DNA of 58,271 nt from Candidatus Woesearchaeota archaeon (GCA_016935175.1 JAFGRK010000011.1:1-58271), one strand, 5' to 3'; positions 25,401 to 32,690 are shown, counted from the stretch's first letter. Program-made: numbers and translations. The notes: generated from the letters alone by a model not told the origin.

Positions 25401-26155
25401 AACCGCTAGAGCTAGTGGTGCCTACATTAGTGACCATCTACAAGAATGAGACTGTGATAATACCCATTGTGCTGCAGAACAACTGGAACTCCACCTTGCA
25501 AGGCATAAGGCTCAATGCCACTACCAACGACTCATCTGTAGGGCTTGAGTTCAGCCAGGACTATTACGACAACATAATAGTAGGTGAAAAAAAGAACACC
25601 ACCCTGATAGTCAAGAATTACCGGCTCGGGGAGAACTACGAAGTCAGGATCAGCGCCAATGTTACCACTCCCCTGGCAGGTGACACTGCGCTAGTGATGC
25701 TCAACAGCATTGAACAAGCAGAGACTGGTGAGCAAGTAGAGACAAAGGTGACTTTTGCCCAGGACCTACTGAGCGACAACCCTGAATGCGCAGAGCTAAA
25801 TGAGCTGCTATTTGAGGCCAAGAAAAAGCTGGAGGAAGGCTCATCTGAAGAAGCCTCAAACATGGTTGACGGGGTGATCAATGGCTGCAAGTACCTGGTG
25901 AGCGTTGCCAAGAAGACAGAGCAAAAGCCCCAGAGCATCATCAGCAAGGCATTGGAAGATAAAAACCTGAAAAGTCTCCTGCTGATAGGAGGAGCAGTGA
26001 TCTTAGGCATATCGGTGTTGCTGCTTATCAAGAAGCACAGGGCAGAGAAGAGAGAAGGCAAGCATAAAGAAAAAGAAGGCAAAAAGGCAAAAGATGGAAA
26101 ACAAGCAAGCGGAACAGAAGGCTCAAAGGAAGAGATAAAGCCCTATTGGCCGTGA
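22397..26155 (+). CDS. giant single-pass surface protein with tandem cadherin-like repeats
   Basis: 1,252 residues. A signal helix (VIAIIIVLMAFILVARTYSA) is followed by about eight or nine Ig/cadherin-like repeats of roughly 95-110 residues. Each repeat contains blocks such as NDAPQFSP, VNATDADND and DVGVHIIIINATDDGG, the calcium-binding-like Asp motifs of cadherin-type folds. A Gly run near residue 980 leads to one more beta domain, a helical stalk with two Cys (NPECAELNELLFEAKKKLEEG), a transmembrane helix (LLLIGGAVILGISVLLLI) and a Lys/Glu-rich cytoplasmic tail. Sequons are very frequent, so heavy N-glycosylation is expected. It probably acts in adhesion or envelope structure. Its start overlaps RHH2. 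Confidence 0.85.
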   Translation: MKNKQSVIAIIIVLMAFILVARTYSASISGHSWAPAVAYTNNTLNCSWTPSGDATGQNITILKDAEIFNDSYENASEMTLSTSFVVLPENTSKSQVWTCRIIVHNETDSYTSERNITVTNTPPTTEGEGAGIFYNGNEINYLFTVLEDNSYTVDVNATDADNDYPLDYKTGEEFCTRVSQETGIYSCLPTQSYITGNQPTLINISFIVSDYQNFGGRTVTFNITPVNDAPQFSPALSNQEASEGQTFNYNINGTDEEGNYPFNFTISSSPALEIVVVNTSNTTATIMLDGNRTASYYEAGNYTINVTIRDSQGANSTGSFNLTITQVNIGPILEYIGMQNSSQGQPLLFYIYANDNDVNNTLNFTMVPTACSIDNPWNISILNNSHNGTAIVNETALTNDHVICRQVRITVIDDNGAEDFEDVFLNISNTNDPPNVEVLSSNFNNTGGNNISNLVAYAESQFIYVVNATDIDIYTYESEVLSYTDNSSFFDINSTTGVISFTPGQEDVGVHIIIINATDDGGLSDYEEMHLTVIENSAPELMSIGNFSCEEDSICFFIINATDADNDDLNFTSNNSAVFSLTNNASESPITSAYLNFTPEQADIGVYSVIVTVSDTKGATDTETVTFTINNTNDAPELQSFTFTIPIVETHGVSFYIYSEDEDYSLSPSYEYLTFGNANLTGRSLFDVSTLFNSTSNKTYGQIVFTPEIGDAGNYSVNVSVTDYYGEVDWVVKNFTVEAKTFTPNITQITPHGRPYSNDTNFSFTSTSNYASNMTSINFSENRSVVYNVTVTDDTTSENDLRFTWYINGSANSTSRYINISYGLFSSRKYDVTLVVTDYTFENSSWTWNVTVDDINRVPSLINDLLNLSVNSTTVYTDYLKKTNVAHFLDPDDDLNSNNDFEANETSYLTYDVTNCTVAEISIINHSIRVVPETVGTCIVYFTAEDYLGLNATSNPVSINVTSISNATEVITEPSSGGGGGGGGSSSKTITIPITKPEEIPKPLELVVPTLVTIYKNETVIIPIVLQNNWNSTLQGIRLNATTNDSSVGLEFSQDYYDNIIVGEKKNTTLIVKNYRLGENYEVRISANVTTPLAGDTALVMLNSIEQAETGEQVETKVTFAQDLLSDNPECAELNELLFEAKKKLEEGSSEEASNMVDGVINGCKYLVSVAKKTEQKPQSIISKALEDKNLKSLLLIGGAVILGISVLLLIKKHRAEKREGKHKEKEGKKAKDGKQASGTEGSKEEIKPYWP

Positions 26156-26244
26156 TTTCTTGGATTATGGGTTTGGATGTTTGGATTATAGGTCGGATTT
26201 ATTTCTTGACTAAAACAAAGTTCTTTACTAAAATAATAAACACA

Positions 26245-26946
26245 CTACTTTGTGAATTTAGAATCCCTGGCCTTGATCATGTTATAAAGCTCGTTGATAG
26301 GGCTGAAATAAGCCTTCTTCTTAGGCTCGTCTAATGTCTCATAAATAGTAAGCAGCTCCTGATAATCCTTCTTGGACTTGTCTAGGTTGGTGTCAAGCAT
26401 GCGCTTGGCATTGTCCAGCAGCATGTTCATCTTGACAATAATCCTCTCATGCTCAGAAAGCACAGAATCATCTGGCTGAAGCATCTTGCGGTGCTCTTTT
26501 GAGAACATCTTATGGAATGAATGCTTCATCCTCTTGAGGAGAGACTTCTCCTGCTCATAATGGGAGACTATCAAGGCATCAACTATGTCCTTGAACTCCA
26601 AGAGAAGCTGCTCAAGCTCTTCCCTTGTGAATTCCTTGTTAGTATGCTCTATCTCAGAAACATCCCTGAAAAGCCCATTTACCTTCCCATGCAGCTCTGG
26701 GGAAAGATAGACCTTCCTCAGCTCTTTCATCAGCTCATCATGGGTGAACTCATAGTCAATATCCAGGTGCTTCTTGAAAAAGCCCCTTACCAAGTCATAG
26801 ACTTCCTTAGGCGATATGAAGGCCTTGCTCTTTATCTGCTCTGCCCTCCTATGGGCTGCCTTCTTAAGTATCATCTTATTGGCATTAGCACTAGCACTAG
26901 AAGTAGAACTAGATTCTTCACCTCTTTTTTCTGCCATACTAACCAT
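26245..26946 (-). CDS. soluble helical protein related to the receptor cytoplasmic domain
   Basis: 233 residues from ATG 26946; a second ATG at 26937 is also possible. The N-terminus is Ser/Ala-rich, then mostly helical and highly charged. A segment FFKKHLDIDYEFTHDELMKEL looks like a small winged-helix or DUF4129-like unit that I associate with MoxR/vWA clusters. The last 45 residues (DKSKKDYQELLTIYETL...INELYNMI) align with the end of the receptor at 19779. There is no signal peptide or membrane helix. It is divergent from the MoxR gene, with a palindromic element and two TATA boxes between them. It may link the receptors to the MoxR module; this is inference. Confidence 0.65.
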   Translation of the reverse strand: MVSMAEKRGEESSSTSSASANANKMILKKAAHRRAEQIKSKAFISPKEVYDLVRGFFKKHLDIDYEFTHDELMKELRKVYLSPELHGKVNGLFRDVSEIEHTNKEFTREELEQLLLEFKDIVDALIVSHYEQEKSLLKRMKHSFHKMFSKEHRKMLQPDDSVLSEHERIIVKMNMLLDNAKRMLDTNLDKSKKDYQELLTIYETLDEPKKKAYFSPINELYNMIKARDSKFTK

Positions 26947-26994
26947 GAACTTATCACCGGGACTATATAAATTTTATCAAAATAATGCTGTTGC

Positions 26995-27153
26995 GTTGAA
27001 AAAGTCGCCCTCGGCACCCCGTGGGGGGCGCTCAAAAATTGAAAATTTTTGGCGCACCAAAAATCCCGACGGGATTTTTGCTTGCAACCCCCGCCTCTGC
27101 AGCCAACAAAATCAAAAAGCTTTTGAGGTGCAGGCTTCGGCGACTTTTTCAAC
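26995..27153. mobile_element. MITE-like element with perfect 15-bp terminal inverted repeats
   Basis: gttgaaaaagtcgcc (26995-27009) is the exact complement of 27139-27153. Inside are several perfect hairpins: caaaaatt-gaa-aatttttg (27032 region), aaaaatccc-gac-gggattttt (27059 region) and cccc-gt-gggg. The 10-base word aaaataatgc flanks it on both sides (26979-26988 and 27161-27170), a few bases outside the repeats, possibly a target duplication. It encodes no transposase. It lies between two divergent promoters. Confidence 0.65.
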
Positions 27154-27208
27154 ATAGCCAAAAATAATGCCTATATTGGGGCTGATAAGGCGCTATATAA
27201 GAAAAGTT

Positions 27209-27216
27209 TTTATATA
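27209..27216 (+). promoter_or_regulatory. TATA box of the MoxR operon
   Basis: tttatata ends 23 bases before ATG 27240, with no ribosome-binding site between, so the transcript is probably leaderless. Confidence 0.6.
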
Positions 27217-27239
27217 AGTGATTACAGACTAGGCTTAGC

Positions 27240-28250
27240 ATGGGGAGTGCTGAGCATAAAGAGGTGAGGAATCCTGAGTTTGAAGACCAGGTCAGGTTCT
27301 ATCAGGGCAGGTTTGAGGAGATAAGGGCAGAGATAGGAAAAGTCGTGATTGGCCAAAAAGAGGTTATCGACGGGCTTATAGAGGCGCTTATCTGCAATGG
27401 CCACGCCATTGTCGAGGGAACACCTGGCATAGGAAAGACCCTCCTAGTCAAGACACTGGCCAAGATAACAGGCTGCGCCTTCAGCAGGATACAGTTCACC
27501 CCAGACCTCTTGCCCACAGACATAGTAGGAATAACCACTTATGAGGAAGGCAAGGGATTCTTCACAGTAAAAGGCCCTATATTCGCTAATTTCGTTCTTG
27601 CTGACGAGATTAACAGGAGCCCGCCCAAGGTTCAGTCTGCATTGCTAGAGAGCATGCAGGAGCGCCAGGCTACCATTGGCAAAGAGACTTTCAAGCTGCC
27701 TGAGCCCTTCTTTGTCATGGCAACCCAGAACCCGATTGAGCTCTTAGGGACATATAAGCTCCCAGAGGCCCAGGTCGACAGGTTCCTTTACAAGCTGATA
27801 ATGAGCTATCCCACTCCTGAGGAAGAGATAAGAATCCTCAACACCAACATCACCATCTTTGACTTTGATGACTTCAAGCTCAAGAGGGTGCTTAATCCTG
27901 ACGAGATAAGCAAGGCACAAGACTTTGTAAAGCAGGTATATATGGATTCCAAGATTGAGAGTTACATCATCAATATTGTTGAGGCTACAAGAAAGCCTGC
28001 CAAATATGATGTCAAGGCAGGCAAGTTCATTGACGTAGGAGGAAGCCCAAGGAGCAGCATAGCCTTGTTCATAGCTGCCAAGGCCCACGCCCTGCTCAAG
28101 GGCAGGAGCTATGTCATGGCCCAGGATGTAAAAGACGTTGCTTATAATTGCCTAAGGCATAGAATTCTACTTAATTTTGAAGGAGAAGCAGAAGGGATAA
28201 AAACAGAGGACATAATAAAGGAAATCCTGGCCAAAGTGCCCATAATCTAA
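27240..28250 (+). CDS. MoxR-family AAA+ ATPase
   Basis: 336 residues, normal for MoxR. Walker A is GTPGIGKT (60-67), Walker B VLADEINRSPPKVQSALLE, sensor-1 VMATQNPIE, and the sensor-2 region is GGSPRSSIALFIAAKAHAL; all are close to the family consensus. MoxR ATPases act as chaperones that help metal or cofactor insertion, or activate vWA partners. The next genes are a DUF58 protein and a vWA membrane protein, the usual partners, so this is a complete MoxR-DUF58-vWA module. The likely leaderless promoter lies just upstream. Confidence 0.93.
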   Translation: MGSAEHKEVRNPEFEDQVRFYQGRFEEIRAEIGKVVIGQKEVIDGLIEALICNGHAIVEGTPGIGKTLLVKTLAKITGCAFSRIQFTPDLLPTDIVGITTYEEGKGFFTVKGPIFANFVLADEINRSPPKVQSALLESMQERQATIGKETFKLPEPFFVMATQNPIELLGTYKLPEAQVDRFLYKLIMSYPTPEEEIRILNTNITIFDFDDFKLKRVLNPDEISKAQDFVKQVYMDSKIESYIINIVEATRKPAKYDVKAGKFIDVGGSPRSSIALFIAAKAHALLKGRSYVMAQDVKDVAYNCLRHRILLNFEGEAEGIKTEDIIKEILAKVPII

Positions 28251-28333
28251 ACGGTTGCGATGGCGAGAGACTGCATATAATACCCCATATAATAGCCTGT
28301 ATTTACATGATATTTAAGGGAGGCGCCTGACTT

Positions 28334-29230
28334 ATGGCAATAAGAGAGCTAAAATTAGACCTTGTTCCCCAGCTAAGGAAAGTAAAGCTGAAAGCAAGAA
28401 GGGAAGTGCTTAACCAAGCCCTGGAAGGCAATTGGAACACCATCTTCAAGGGGCAAGGGCTTGAGTTCGCAGGCTACAGGAGCTACACTTTCAGCGACGA
28501 TGCCAGCAGGATTGACTGGGCAGCCAGCCTAAGGGCCCATGAGCTATTGGTGAGGGAGCTTGAGGAGTACCATAACTTCAATGTGTTCTTCCTGCTGGAT
28601 GTGAGCAACAGCATGCTTTTCTCCTCAACAGGTAAGCTCAAGGCAGAGTACGCAGCAGAAGTGGTCTTCAGCCTTTGCAACGCCATGATGGAAAGCGGTG
28701 ATGCCATAGGCATGGGCATGTTCACTGACAAGCTAGTGGCCAAAGTCCCGCCTAGCCTTGGAAAGGAGGTATATTATAAGGTTATCAAGGACCTTACCAA
28801 CCCAAATAACTATGGGGGTGAGTCTGACCTCACCAAGGCCCTCAAGTACCTCAGGACATTCCTGAAGGAGAGAAGCGTCATCATAATCATATCAGACTTC
28901 ATAGGTCTGAAGGAAGGATGGCACCAATACCTAAGGATGATTGCGCAAATCTATGATGTGATAGGAATCATGGTAAGGGACCCGAGGGACTTTGAGATGC
29001 CTAAAATAGCAGGCCAGTTCTATGTAGAAGACCCTTTCACTCATGAGAAGCTTTACATAGACTCCCACCAATACGCCAAGATTTATGAAAACTATAATAA
29101 AAGGCAAGAGGAAGTCATAAGGCAGAGCTTTGAGAAGGCCAAGCTAGGCTTTATCAAGCTAAGGACAGATGAGGATTTCCAAGAGCCCATACTTAGCTAC
29201 CTAAGAAAGAGAATGACACTTGTAAGGTAA
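28334..29230 (+). CDS. DUF58 family protein (vWA-like)
   Basis: 298 residues. The DUF58 signature is clear: GQGLEFAGYRSYTFSDDASRIDW followed by ASLRAHELLVRELEE (shown in part) at about 35-80. Then comes a vWA-like fold with FFLLDVSNSMLF, the DxSxS-type metal site. No membrane segment is seen, so it is cytosolic. In MoxR operons these proteins are thought to bridge the ATPase and the membrane vWA proteins. The gene lies 83 bases after moxR, and gggaggcgcctga before the ATG at 28334 offers a ribosome-binding site. Confidence 0.9.
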   Translation: MAIRELKLDLVPQLRKVKLKARREVLNQALEGNWNTIFKGQGLEFAGYRSYTFSDDASRIDWAASLRAHELLVRELEEYHNFNVFFLLDVSNSMLFSSTGKLKAEYAAEVVFSLCNAMMESGDAIGMGMFTDKLVAKVPPSLGKEVYYKVIKDLTNPNNYGGESDLTKALKYLRTFLKERSVIIIISDFIGLKEGWHQYLRMIAQIYDVIGIMVRDPRDFEMPKIAGQFYVEDPFTHEKLYIDSHQYAKIYENYNKRQEEVIRQSFEKAKLGFIKLRTDEDFQEPILSYLRKRMTLVR

Positions 29231-29285
29231 TCCTTGTAATGCAATGATGAGTAATAATAGGTAATGATAAAAAAGGACGAGACAG

Positions 29286-30245
29286 ATGATCAAGCTGACT
29301 TTTGAAAACCCAATATTCCTATGGTACCTGCTAAGCATACCCTTGTTAATATACACGCATTTCTACCTTTTCAGGCATTCCAAGCTCAAAGCCATGCAAT
29401 TCGCTAATTTTGAGGCATTGAAAAGAGTCACAGGAGAGAGGCTTATCACCAAGAACATCACGATATTGATAATCAGGGTGGTGGCCTTGGCATGCATCAT
29501 CATGGCTGCTACGGGCGCAATCCTATGGTATGAGGGCATGGTAAGTGACAATGACTTTGTGATTGCTATTGACAGCAGCGCTAGCATGACTGCGCAAGAC
29601 ATCCCCCCTACCAGGTTTGAGGCTGCAAAAAACACAGCAACCAATTTTGTCAATGGGCTCAAGTCAAAATCAAACATAGGCATCATCAGCTTCGCAGGCA
29701 CAACCATGATAGAGAGCACGCTCATTGACAACAAGGAAAGCATAAGGAAGACTCTTGAGAACATGGAGATTGCAGAGACCGGAGGCACAGACATAGCAGG
29801 TGCAGTCATTACAGGAACCAACATATTATTGGGCTCTGAAAAAGGCAAGACCATCATACTGATAACTGATGGTAGCAATACTGTAGGAGCTTTCATTGAG
29901 AACAGTGTTAAGAACAGCATACAATATGCCCAGAAAAACCAGGTGATAGTCCATTCAATAGGAATAGGCACAGACACGGGCCCAATAGGCTACCTTCCAG
30001 AGTACTATAACATCTCAGCAGTGTATGATGAGAATACTCTCATGCAGATAAGCAACAGCACAGGAGGATATTACTTCAAGGCTGTTGATGAGGCAGGATT
30101 GGAGACAGCCTATAACGAGATAAGCAAGTCAGCCCAGAAAGGGTTCATATCAGTCAAGCTAAGCCATGGATTAATCCTGGTCACGCTTTTCCTCTTGTTC
30201 CTGGAATGGGGGCTTATAAGCACTAGGTTCCGAAGGATACCTTAG
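29286..30245 (+). CDS. membrane-anchored vWA protein (BatA-like)
   Basis: 319 residues. Two N-terminal hydrophobic segments (FLWYLLSIPLLIYTHFYLF and ITILIIRVVALACIIMAAT) and a C-terminal helix (LILVTLFLLFLEWGLI) bracket a vWA domain. The MIDAS motif is FVIAIDSSASMTAQD, followed by the conserved Thr-containing GGTDIAGA and ILITDGSN. This is the layout of BatA/BatB proteins in MoxR operons: a membrane-held metal-ion-dependent adhesion domain acting on extracytoplasmic or membrane protein assembly. The specific client is unknown. Confidence 0.88.
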   Translation: MIKLTFENPIFLWYLLSIPLLIYTHFYLFRHSKLKAMQFANFEALKRVTGERLITKNITILIIRVVALACIIMAATGAILWYEGMVSDNDFVIAIDSSASMTAQDIPPTRFEAAKNTATNFVNGLKSKSNIGIISFAGTTMIESTLIDNKESIRKTLENMEIAETGGTDIAGAVITGTNILLGSEKGKTIILITDGSNTVGAFIENSVKNSIQYAQKNQVIVHSIGIGTDTGPIGYLPEYYNISAVYDENTLMQISNSTGGYYFKAVDEAGLETAYNEISKSAQKGFISVKLSHGLILVTLFLLFLEWGLISTRFRRIP

Positions 30246-30288
30246 GAGCATAAAAACTTAAAAACAATAAACAAGGCTATAAAGCAAG

Positions 30289-30702
30289 ATGATTCAAAAA
30301 TTAATAATGGGCATCGCACTGAGCTGGATTGTAGGCAGGGTAATCAAGAGCATAATTGATTTCAAGAAAGAGAAAAGATTTGTGTGCCAAGGGTTTTTCA
30401 GGGATGGAGGCATGCCCTCTCTGCACACAGCATTTGTGGTAGCCACAGCCACTGGGCTTTACCTTGAGACCAGGGTTTCCTACTTGTTCATACTCAGCGT
30501 TGTGCTAGCCCTCATAGTGATGAACGATGCCATGAAAGTAAGATGGATCACTGGAGAGCAGTCCAAGGCAATAAACCAGCTCATGGCAAAAAAGAAAGGG
30601 TATGCGAAGCTTGAGGAAAGGGTTGGGCATACGCCAGCAGAAGTCTTTGTGGGGCTCATAATCGGGGTGCTTGTGCCTTACCTGGTTTATTCTCTTTTAT
30701 AA
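30289..30702 (+). CDS. DUF212 / divergent PAP2 family membrane protein
   Basis: 137 residues with three or four hydrophobic segments. The motif GGMPSLHTAFVVATATGLYL (about 40-59) and the KVRWITGEQSKAINQL segment are typical of the DUF212 family, which is related to acid phosphatase/vanadium haloperoxidase membrane proteins. The conserved Ser-His pair (SLH) recalls the PAP2 active site, though the activity of this family is not settled. A lipid phosphatase role is possible. A TATA-like A/T run about 30 bases upstream suggests its own leaderless transcript. Confidence 0.85.
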   Translation: MIQKLIMGIALSWIVGRVIKSIIDFKKEKRFVCQGFFRDGGMPSLHTAFVVATATGLYLETRVSYLFILSVVLALIVMNDAMKVRWITGEQSKAINQLMAKKKGYAKLEERVGHTPAEVFVGLIIGVLVPYLVYSLL

Positions 30703-30703
30703 T

Positions 30704-30815
30704 GCGTTTAAACGTAGCGCCTAGCGAGCCTTGAAAAAACAGAAGCGAAAACAAAACGCGCGGTAAAAGAAGCGGTTAAGATGCGGTGCGAGCGCGCTAC
30801 ATAAGTTTTAAACGC
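30704..30815. repeat. imperfect inverted repeat between the DUF212 gene and tRNA-Thr
   Basis: gcgtttaaacgtagcgc (30704-30720) pairs with 30794-30815, where gcgctac and tttaaacgc are complementary to it with a six-base interruption. The inside is GC-rich with repeated gcg words and lacks an ORF. It could be a further palindromic element or a transcript end for the gene before it. The remaining bases to 30870 hold the AT-rich tRNA promoter. Confidence 0.45.
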
Positions 30816-30869
30816 TACCTAATTTTATAGAAAGTTTTTTAAAAGGATTTCTTGTTCTTTAGATTTAAC

Positions 30870-30960
30870 GCCCCTGTAGCATAGCGGTGGTGCGGCTGAC
30901 TTGTATTCGGATTTGAAACAAGCGATCAGCAGGTCCCCGGTTCGAATCCGGGCAGGGGCT
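30870..30960 (+). tRNA. tRNA-Thr(UGU) with a 19-nt anticodon-loop intron
   Basis: Acceptor stem gcccctg/caggggc with discriminator T, D-arm gcat/gtgc, anticodon stem gctga (30895-30899) with tcagc (30926-30930), variable loop aggtc and T-arm cccgg-ttcgaat-ccggg all fit. The anticodon loop is c-t-TGT-a plus a final a after an insertion at about 30906-30924, the canonical 37/38 intron site. The loop and intron pair through cttgt and acaag, forming a bulge-helix-bulge for the splicing endonuclease. Anticodon TGT and discriminator U agree with archaeal tRNA-Thr. The exact splice points could shift by one base. A TATA-like region is near 30820-30840. Confidence 0.88.
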
Positions 30961-30962
30961 TA

Positions 30963-31724
30963 TTAGTAATTCGGAGGGCAAAATCCACCCTTTTTCCATT
31001 TCTCAATCTTTCTCAAGAATTTAGGGTTAGAAAAATTAATATTCTTAAGCCACAAATTAAGGTTCTTCTTTCCATTAAGATAAATGCTATTTTGAATGTA
31101 ATATTTTTGAAACCTTCGGTCATACGAATACTCGTTATAAAGTAAACAGGGAATAAAACCAAGCTTTCTAATTAGCTCATTTAAGCCTCTGACCAATTCT
31201 TTGCTCTTAAAAGTTCCTTTAATTACAGGATACGAATGGAATTTTCCTTTATTCTTAAATGTCAGGCTAAAATCAGTATCTGCTAATCCTCTAAGAAAAG
31301 CGCACTGGCAATCAAAAGGAGCTTTTTTAATTAAAGAAGGAATTTTTACAACATCTACTTTTTTGTTCAACGGTATCTCACAAACTTGATTAAGAAATTG
31401 AACTATGCCTTTGGAATAAGCTCTTAAAACAACCGCACCAGGTTTAGTGTCTTTCTCGTATGACAGAGTTGTGTTGAAAATAGAGTAAAATAGTTTCCTG
31501 ACATAATCAAGATATTCCTTTTCCCTAATATTGCCAGAAATGACTATGTCAGACCTTGCTAGCCGAGTCCCGTTTCTTTGCTTTCCAATGGAAAAGCGTA
31601 AATGACCGTCTCCAACCATTACTCCTATAAATTCAGATAACTCTTCAGTTAAGCAATCTGGCAGTTTAACCTCTCTATTTAGATCTTTATGGCTAAATTC
31701 TATTTGAGACAAATTCAAATCCAT
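30963..31724 (-). CDS. LAGLIDADG homing endonuclease-like protein beside tRNA-Thr
   Basis: 253 residues. Two LAGLIDADG-type motifs are visible: EFIGVMVGDGHL (about 31-42, with the metal-binding Asp) and FLRGLADTDFSL (about 140-151). The spacing and overall length fit a single-chain, two-motif endonuclease, which cuts a long asymmetric site. The stop codon is only two bases from the 3' end of the tRNA gene, on the opposite strand. Base composition is visibly richer in A+T than neighbouring genes, suggesting transfer. It is free-standing rather than inside an intron or intein. The tRNA or its intron site may be its target, but this is inferred from position. Confidence 0.85.
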   Translation of the reverse strand: MDLNLSQIEFSHKDLNREVKLPDCLTEELSEFIGVMVGDGHLRFSIGKQRNGTRLARSDIVISGNIREKEYLDYVRKLFYSIFNTTLSYEKDTKPGAVVLRAYSKGIVQFLNQVCEIPLNKKVDVVKIPSLIKKAPFDCQCAFLRGLADTDFSLTFKNKGKFHSYPVIKGTFKSKELVRGLNELIRKLGFIPCLLYNEYSYDRRFQKYYIQNSIYLNGKKNLNLWLKNINFSNPKFLRKIEKWKKGGFCPPNY

Positions 31725-31760
31725 TCTAAAATACCCTCCTCAAACTCGGTTTTAGGCTCT

Positions 31761-31970
31761 GCTGAAAAGTTTCCATTTAAATAGCCTACGCGCACATGTC
31801 CAGTGGCAGTGTAACAAAAGAACCAATCATTTCAAATCCCCTCGGAGGCTTCGAACTAAGCTACTAAGCTAGAAGCCGACCGAGGGCTCAAAAATTCAGC
31901 AGAATTTTTGTCTGCCCTCGGATGCTTGCATATTTTTTCTTTATTGTTTTACTCAGTATACTTTTTCAAC
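31761..31970. repeat. degenerate relative of the 26995 element
   Basis: gctgaaaagt (31761-31770) and actttttcaac (31960-31970) are decayed forms of the 26995 termini. Inside, ccctcgg (31838), ccgagggc (31880-31887) and gccctcgg (31914-31921) can form two mutually exclusive stems, with caaaaattc-agca-gaatttttg between the last two. The words gccctcgg, gctcaaaaatt, aggcttcg and gcttgc also occur in the 26995 element. It fills the gap between the endonuclease gene and a TATA box at 31975. Confidence 0.5.
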
Positions 31971-31974
31971 AAAA

Positions 31975-31982
31975 TTTATATA
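31975..31982 (+). promoter_or_regulatory. TATA box of the lipoprotein/DJ-1 transcript
   Basis: tttatata ends 22 bases before ATG 32005, the leaderless spacing seen at several genes here. Confidence 0.6.
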
Positions 31983-32004
31983 AGCATTCCCTATATTAGC
32001 AATT

Positions 32005-32160
32005 ATGAGATGGTGGGTTTTGCTTCTTGCAATGCTTGTCATGCTTTCAGCTGCGTGTTTGGCAGGCTGCAACAGCGATGATGCTGCTCCAATCAGCATT
32101 CAGGCTCAGAAGGCAAGGCAGGACCATCTAAGGCAGAATCAGTTTCAGCGCAATCATTAG
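32005..32160 (+). CDS. small lipoprotein
   Basis: 51 residues. The N-terminus MRWWVLLLAMLVMLSAACLAGC is a textbook lipoprotein signal with lipobox L-A-G-C at Cys22; only the start and lipobox are needed for the call. The mature part is about 30 polar residues (NSDDAAPISIQAQKARQD and a Gln/Arg/His-rich end). It has no ribosome-binding site but a TATA box at leaderless distance. The DJ-1-like gene follows 11 bases later, so they share a transcript. Lipid-anchored small proteins of this kind have no known function here. Confidence 0.65.
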   Translation: MRWWVLLLAMLVMLSAACLAGCNSDDAAPISIQAQKARQDHLRQNQFQRNH

Positions 32161-32171
32161 GAGGTGAAAGC

Positions 32172-32690
32172 ATGGGTAAAAAAGTATTGTTCATAATCGC
32201 TCCAAAAAACTTCAGGGACGAGGAACTATCTAAGCCTAAGACTATACTTGAGAATGCAGGGCATGAGTGCTTTGTGGCATCAATAGACACAGCGCTTGCA
32301 AGAGGAATGCTGGGAGGGGTTGTCAAGCCAGATATAGGTATAAAGGAAGTTGATGTGGCTGATTACGACCTTTTTGTGATAGTGGGTGGCAGCGGAGCCC
32401 CTTCACTAGCAAGTCACCAAGAGGTCCTTAAGCTTTTGTCAAAAGCATATAATAATGGAAAAAAGCTTGGCGCAATATGCCTGGGTCCAGTAGTGCTTTC
32501 TAAGGCAGGTGTTCTCAATGGCTCCAAGGCAACTGTGTTCAACACCAAGGAATCTCTTGCTGCGCTGGAGCAGGGAGGGGCTGAGTTTGTTGGCCAAAGC
32601 GTTGTAGTGGACGGCCAGTTCGTGACAGCAAACGGGCCTGAAGCTGCTGAGGAGTTCGGCAATGCACTGGTCAGGCTTTTGGACAGGTAG
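32172..32690 (+). CDS. DJ-1/PfpI superfamily protein
   Basis: 172 residues, one DJ-1/PfpI domain. The nucleophile elbow is GAICLGPVVL with Cys103, and an acidic residue in DEEL (near 17-18) fits the conserved Glu of DJ-1-type proteins. The residue after Cys is Leu rather than the His of PfpI peptidases, so the DJ-1-like branch (glyoxalase/deglycase or redox sensing) is more likely than a protease. A taggaggtgaaag ribosome-binding site precedes the ATG. It shares a message with the upstream lipoprotein gene. Confidence 0.88.
   Translation: MGKKVLFIIAPKNFRDEELSKPKTILENAGHECFVASIDTALARGMLGGVVKPDIGIKEVDVADYDLFVIVGGSGAPSLASHQEVLKLLSKAYNNGKKLGAICLGPVVLSKAGVLNGSKATVFNTKESLAALEQGGAEFVGQSVVVDGQFVTANGPEAAEEFGNALVRLLDR

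Noticed and set aside
25234-25437. Proline-run frame opposite the giant surface protein
   Set aside because: The run is the complement of the glycine linker; no start context and fully inside a well-supported gene.
26871-27161. Protein frame through the MITE-like element
   Set aside because: Peptides from its hairpins (such as CRGGGCKQ) are typical false frames of palindromic repeats; no start signal.
28251-28333. Separate promoter for the DUF58 gene
   Set aside because: Only a weak AT stretch and no well-spaced TATA box; operon read-through from moxR is simpler.
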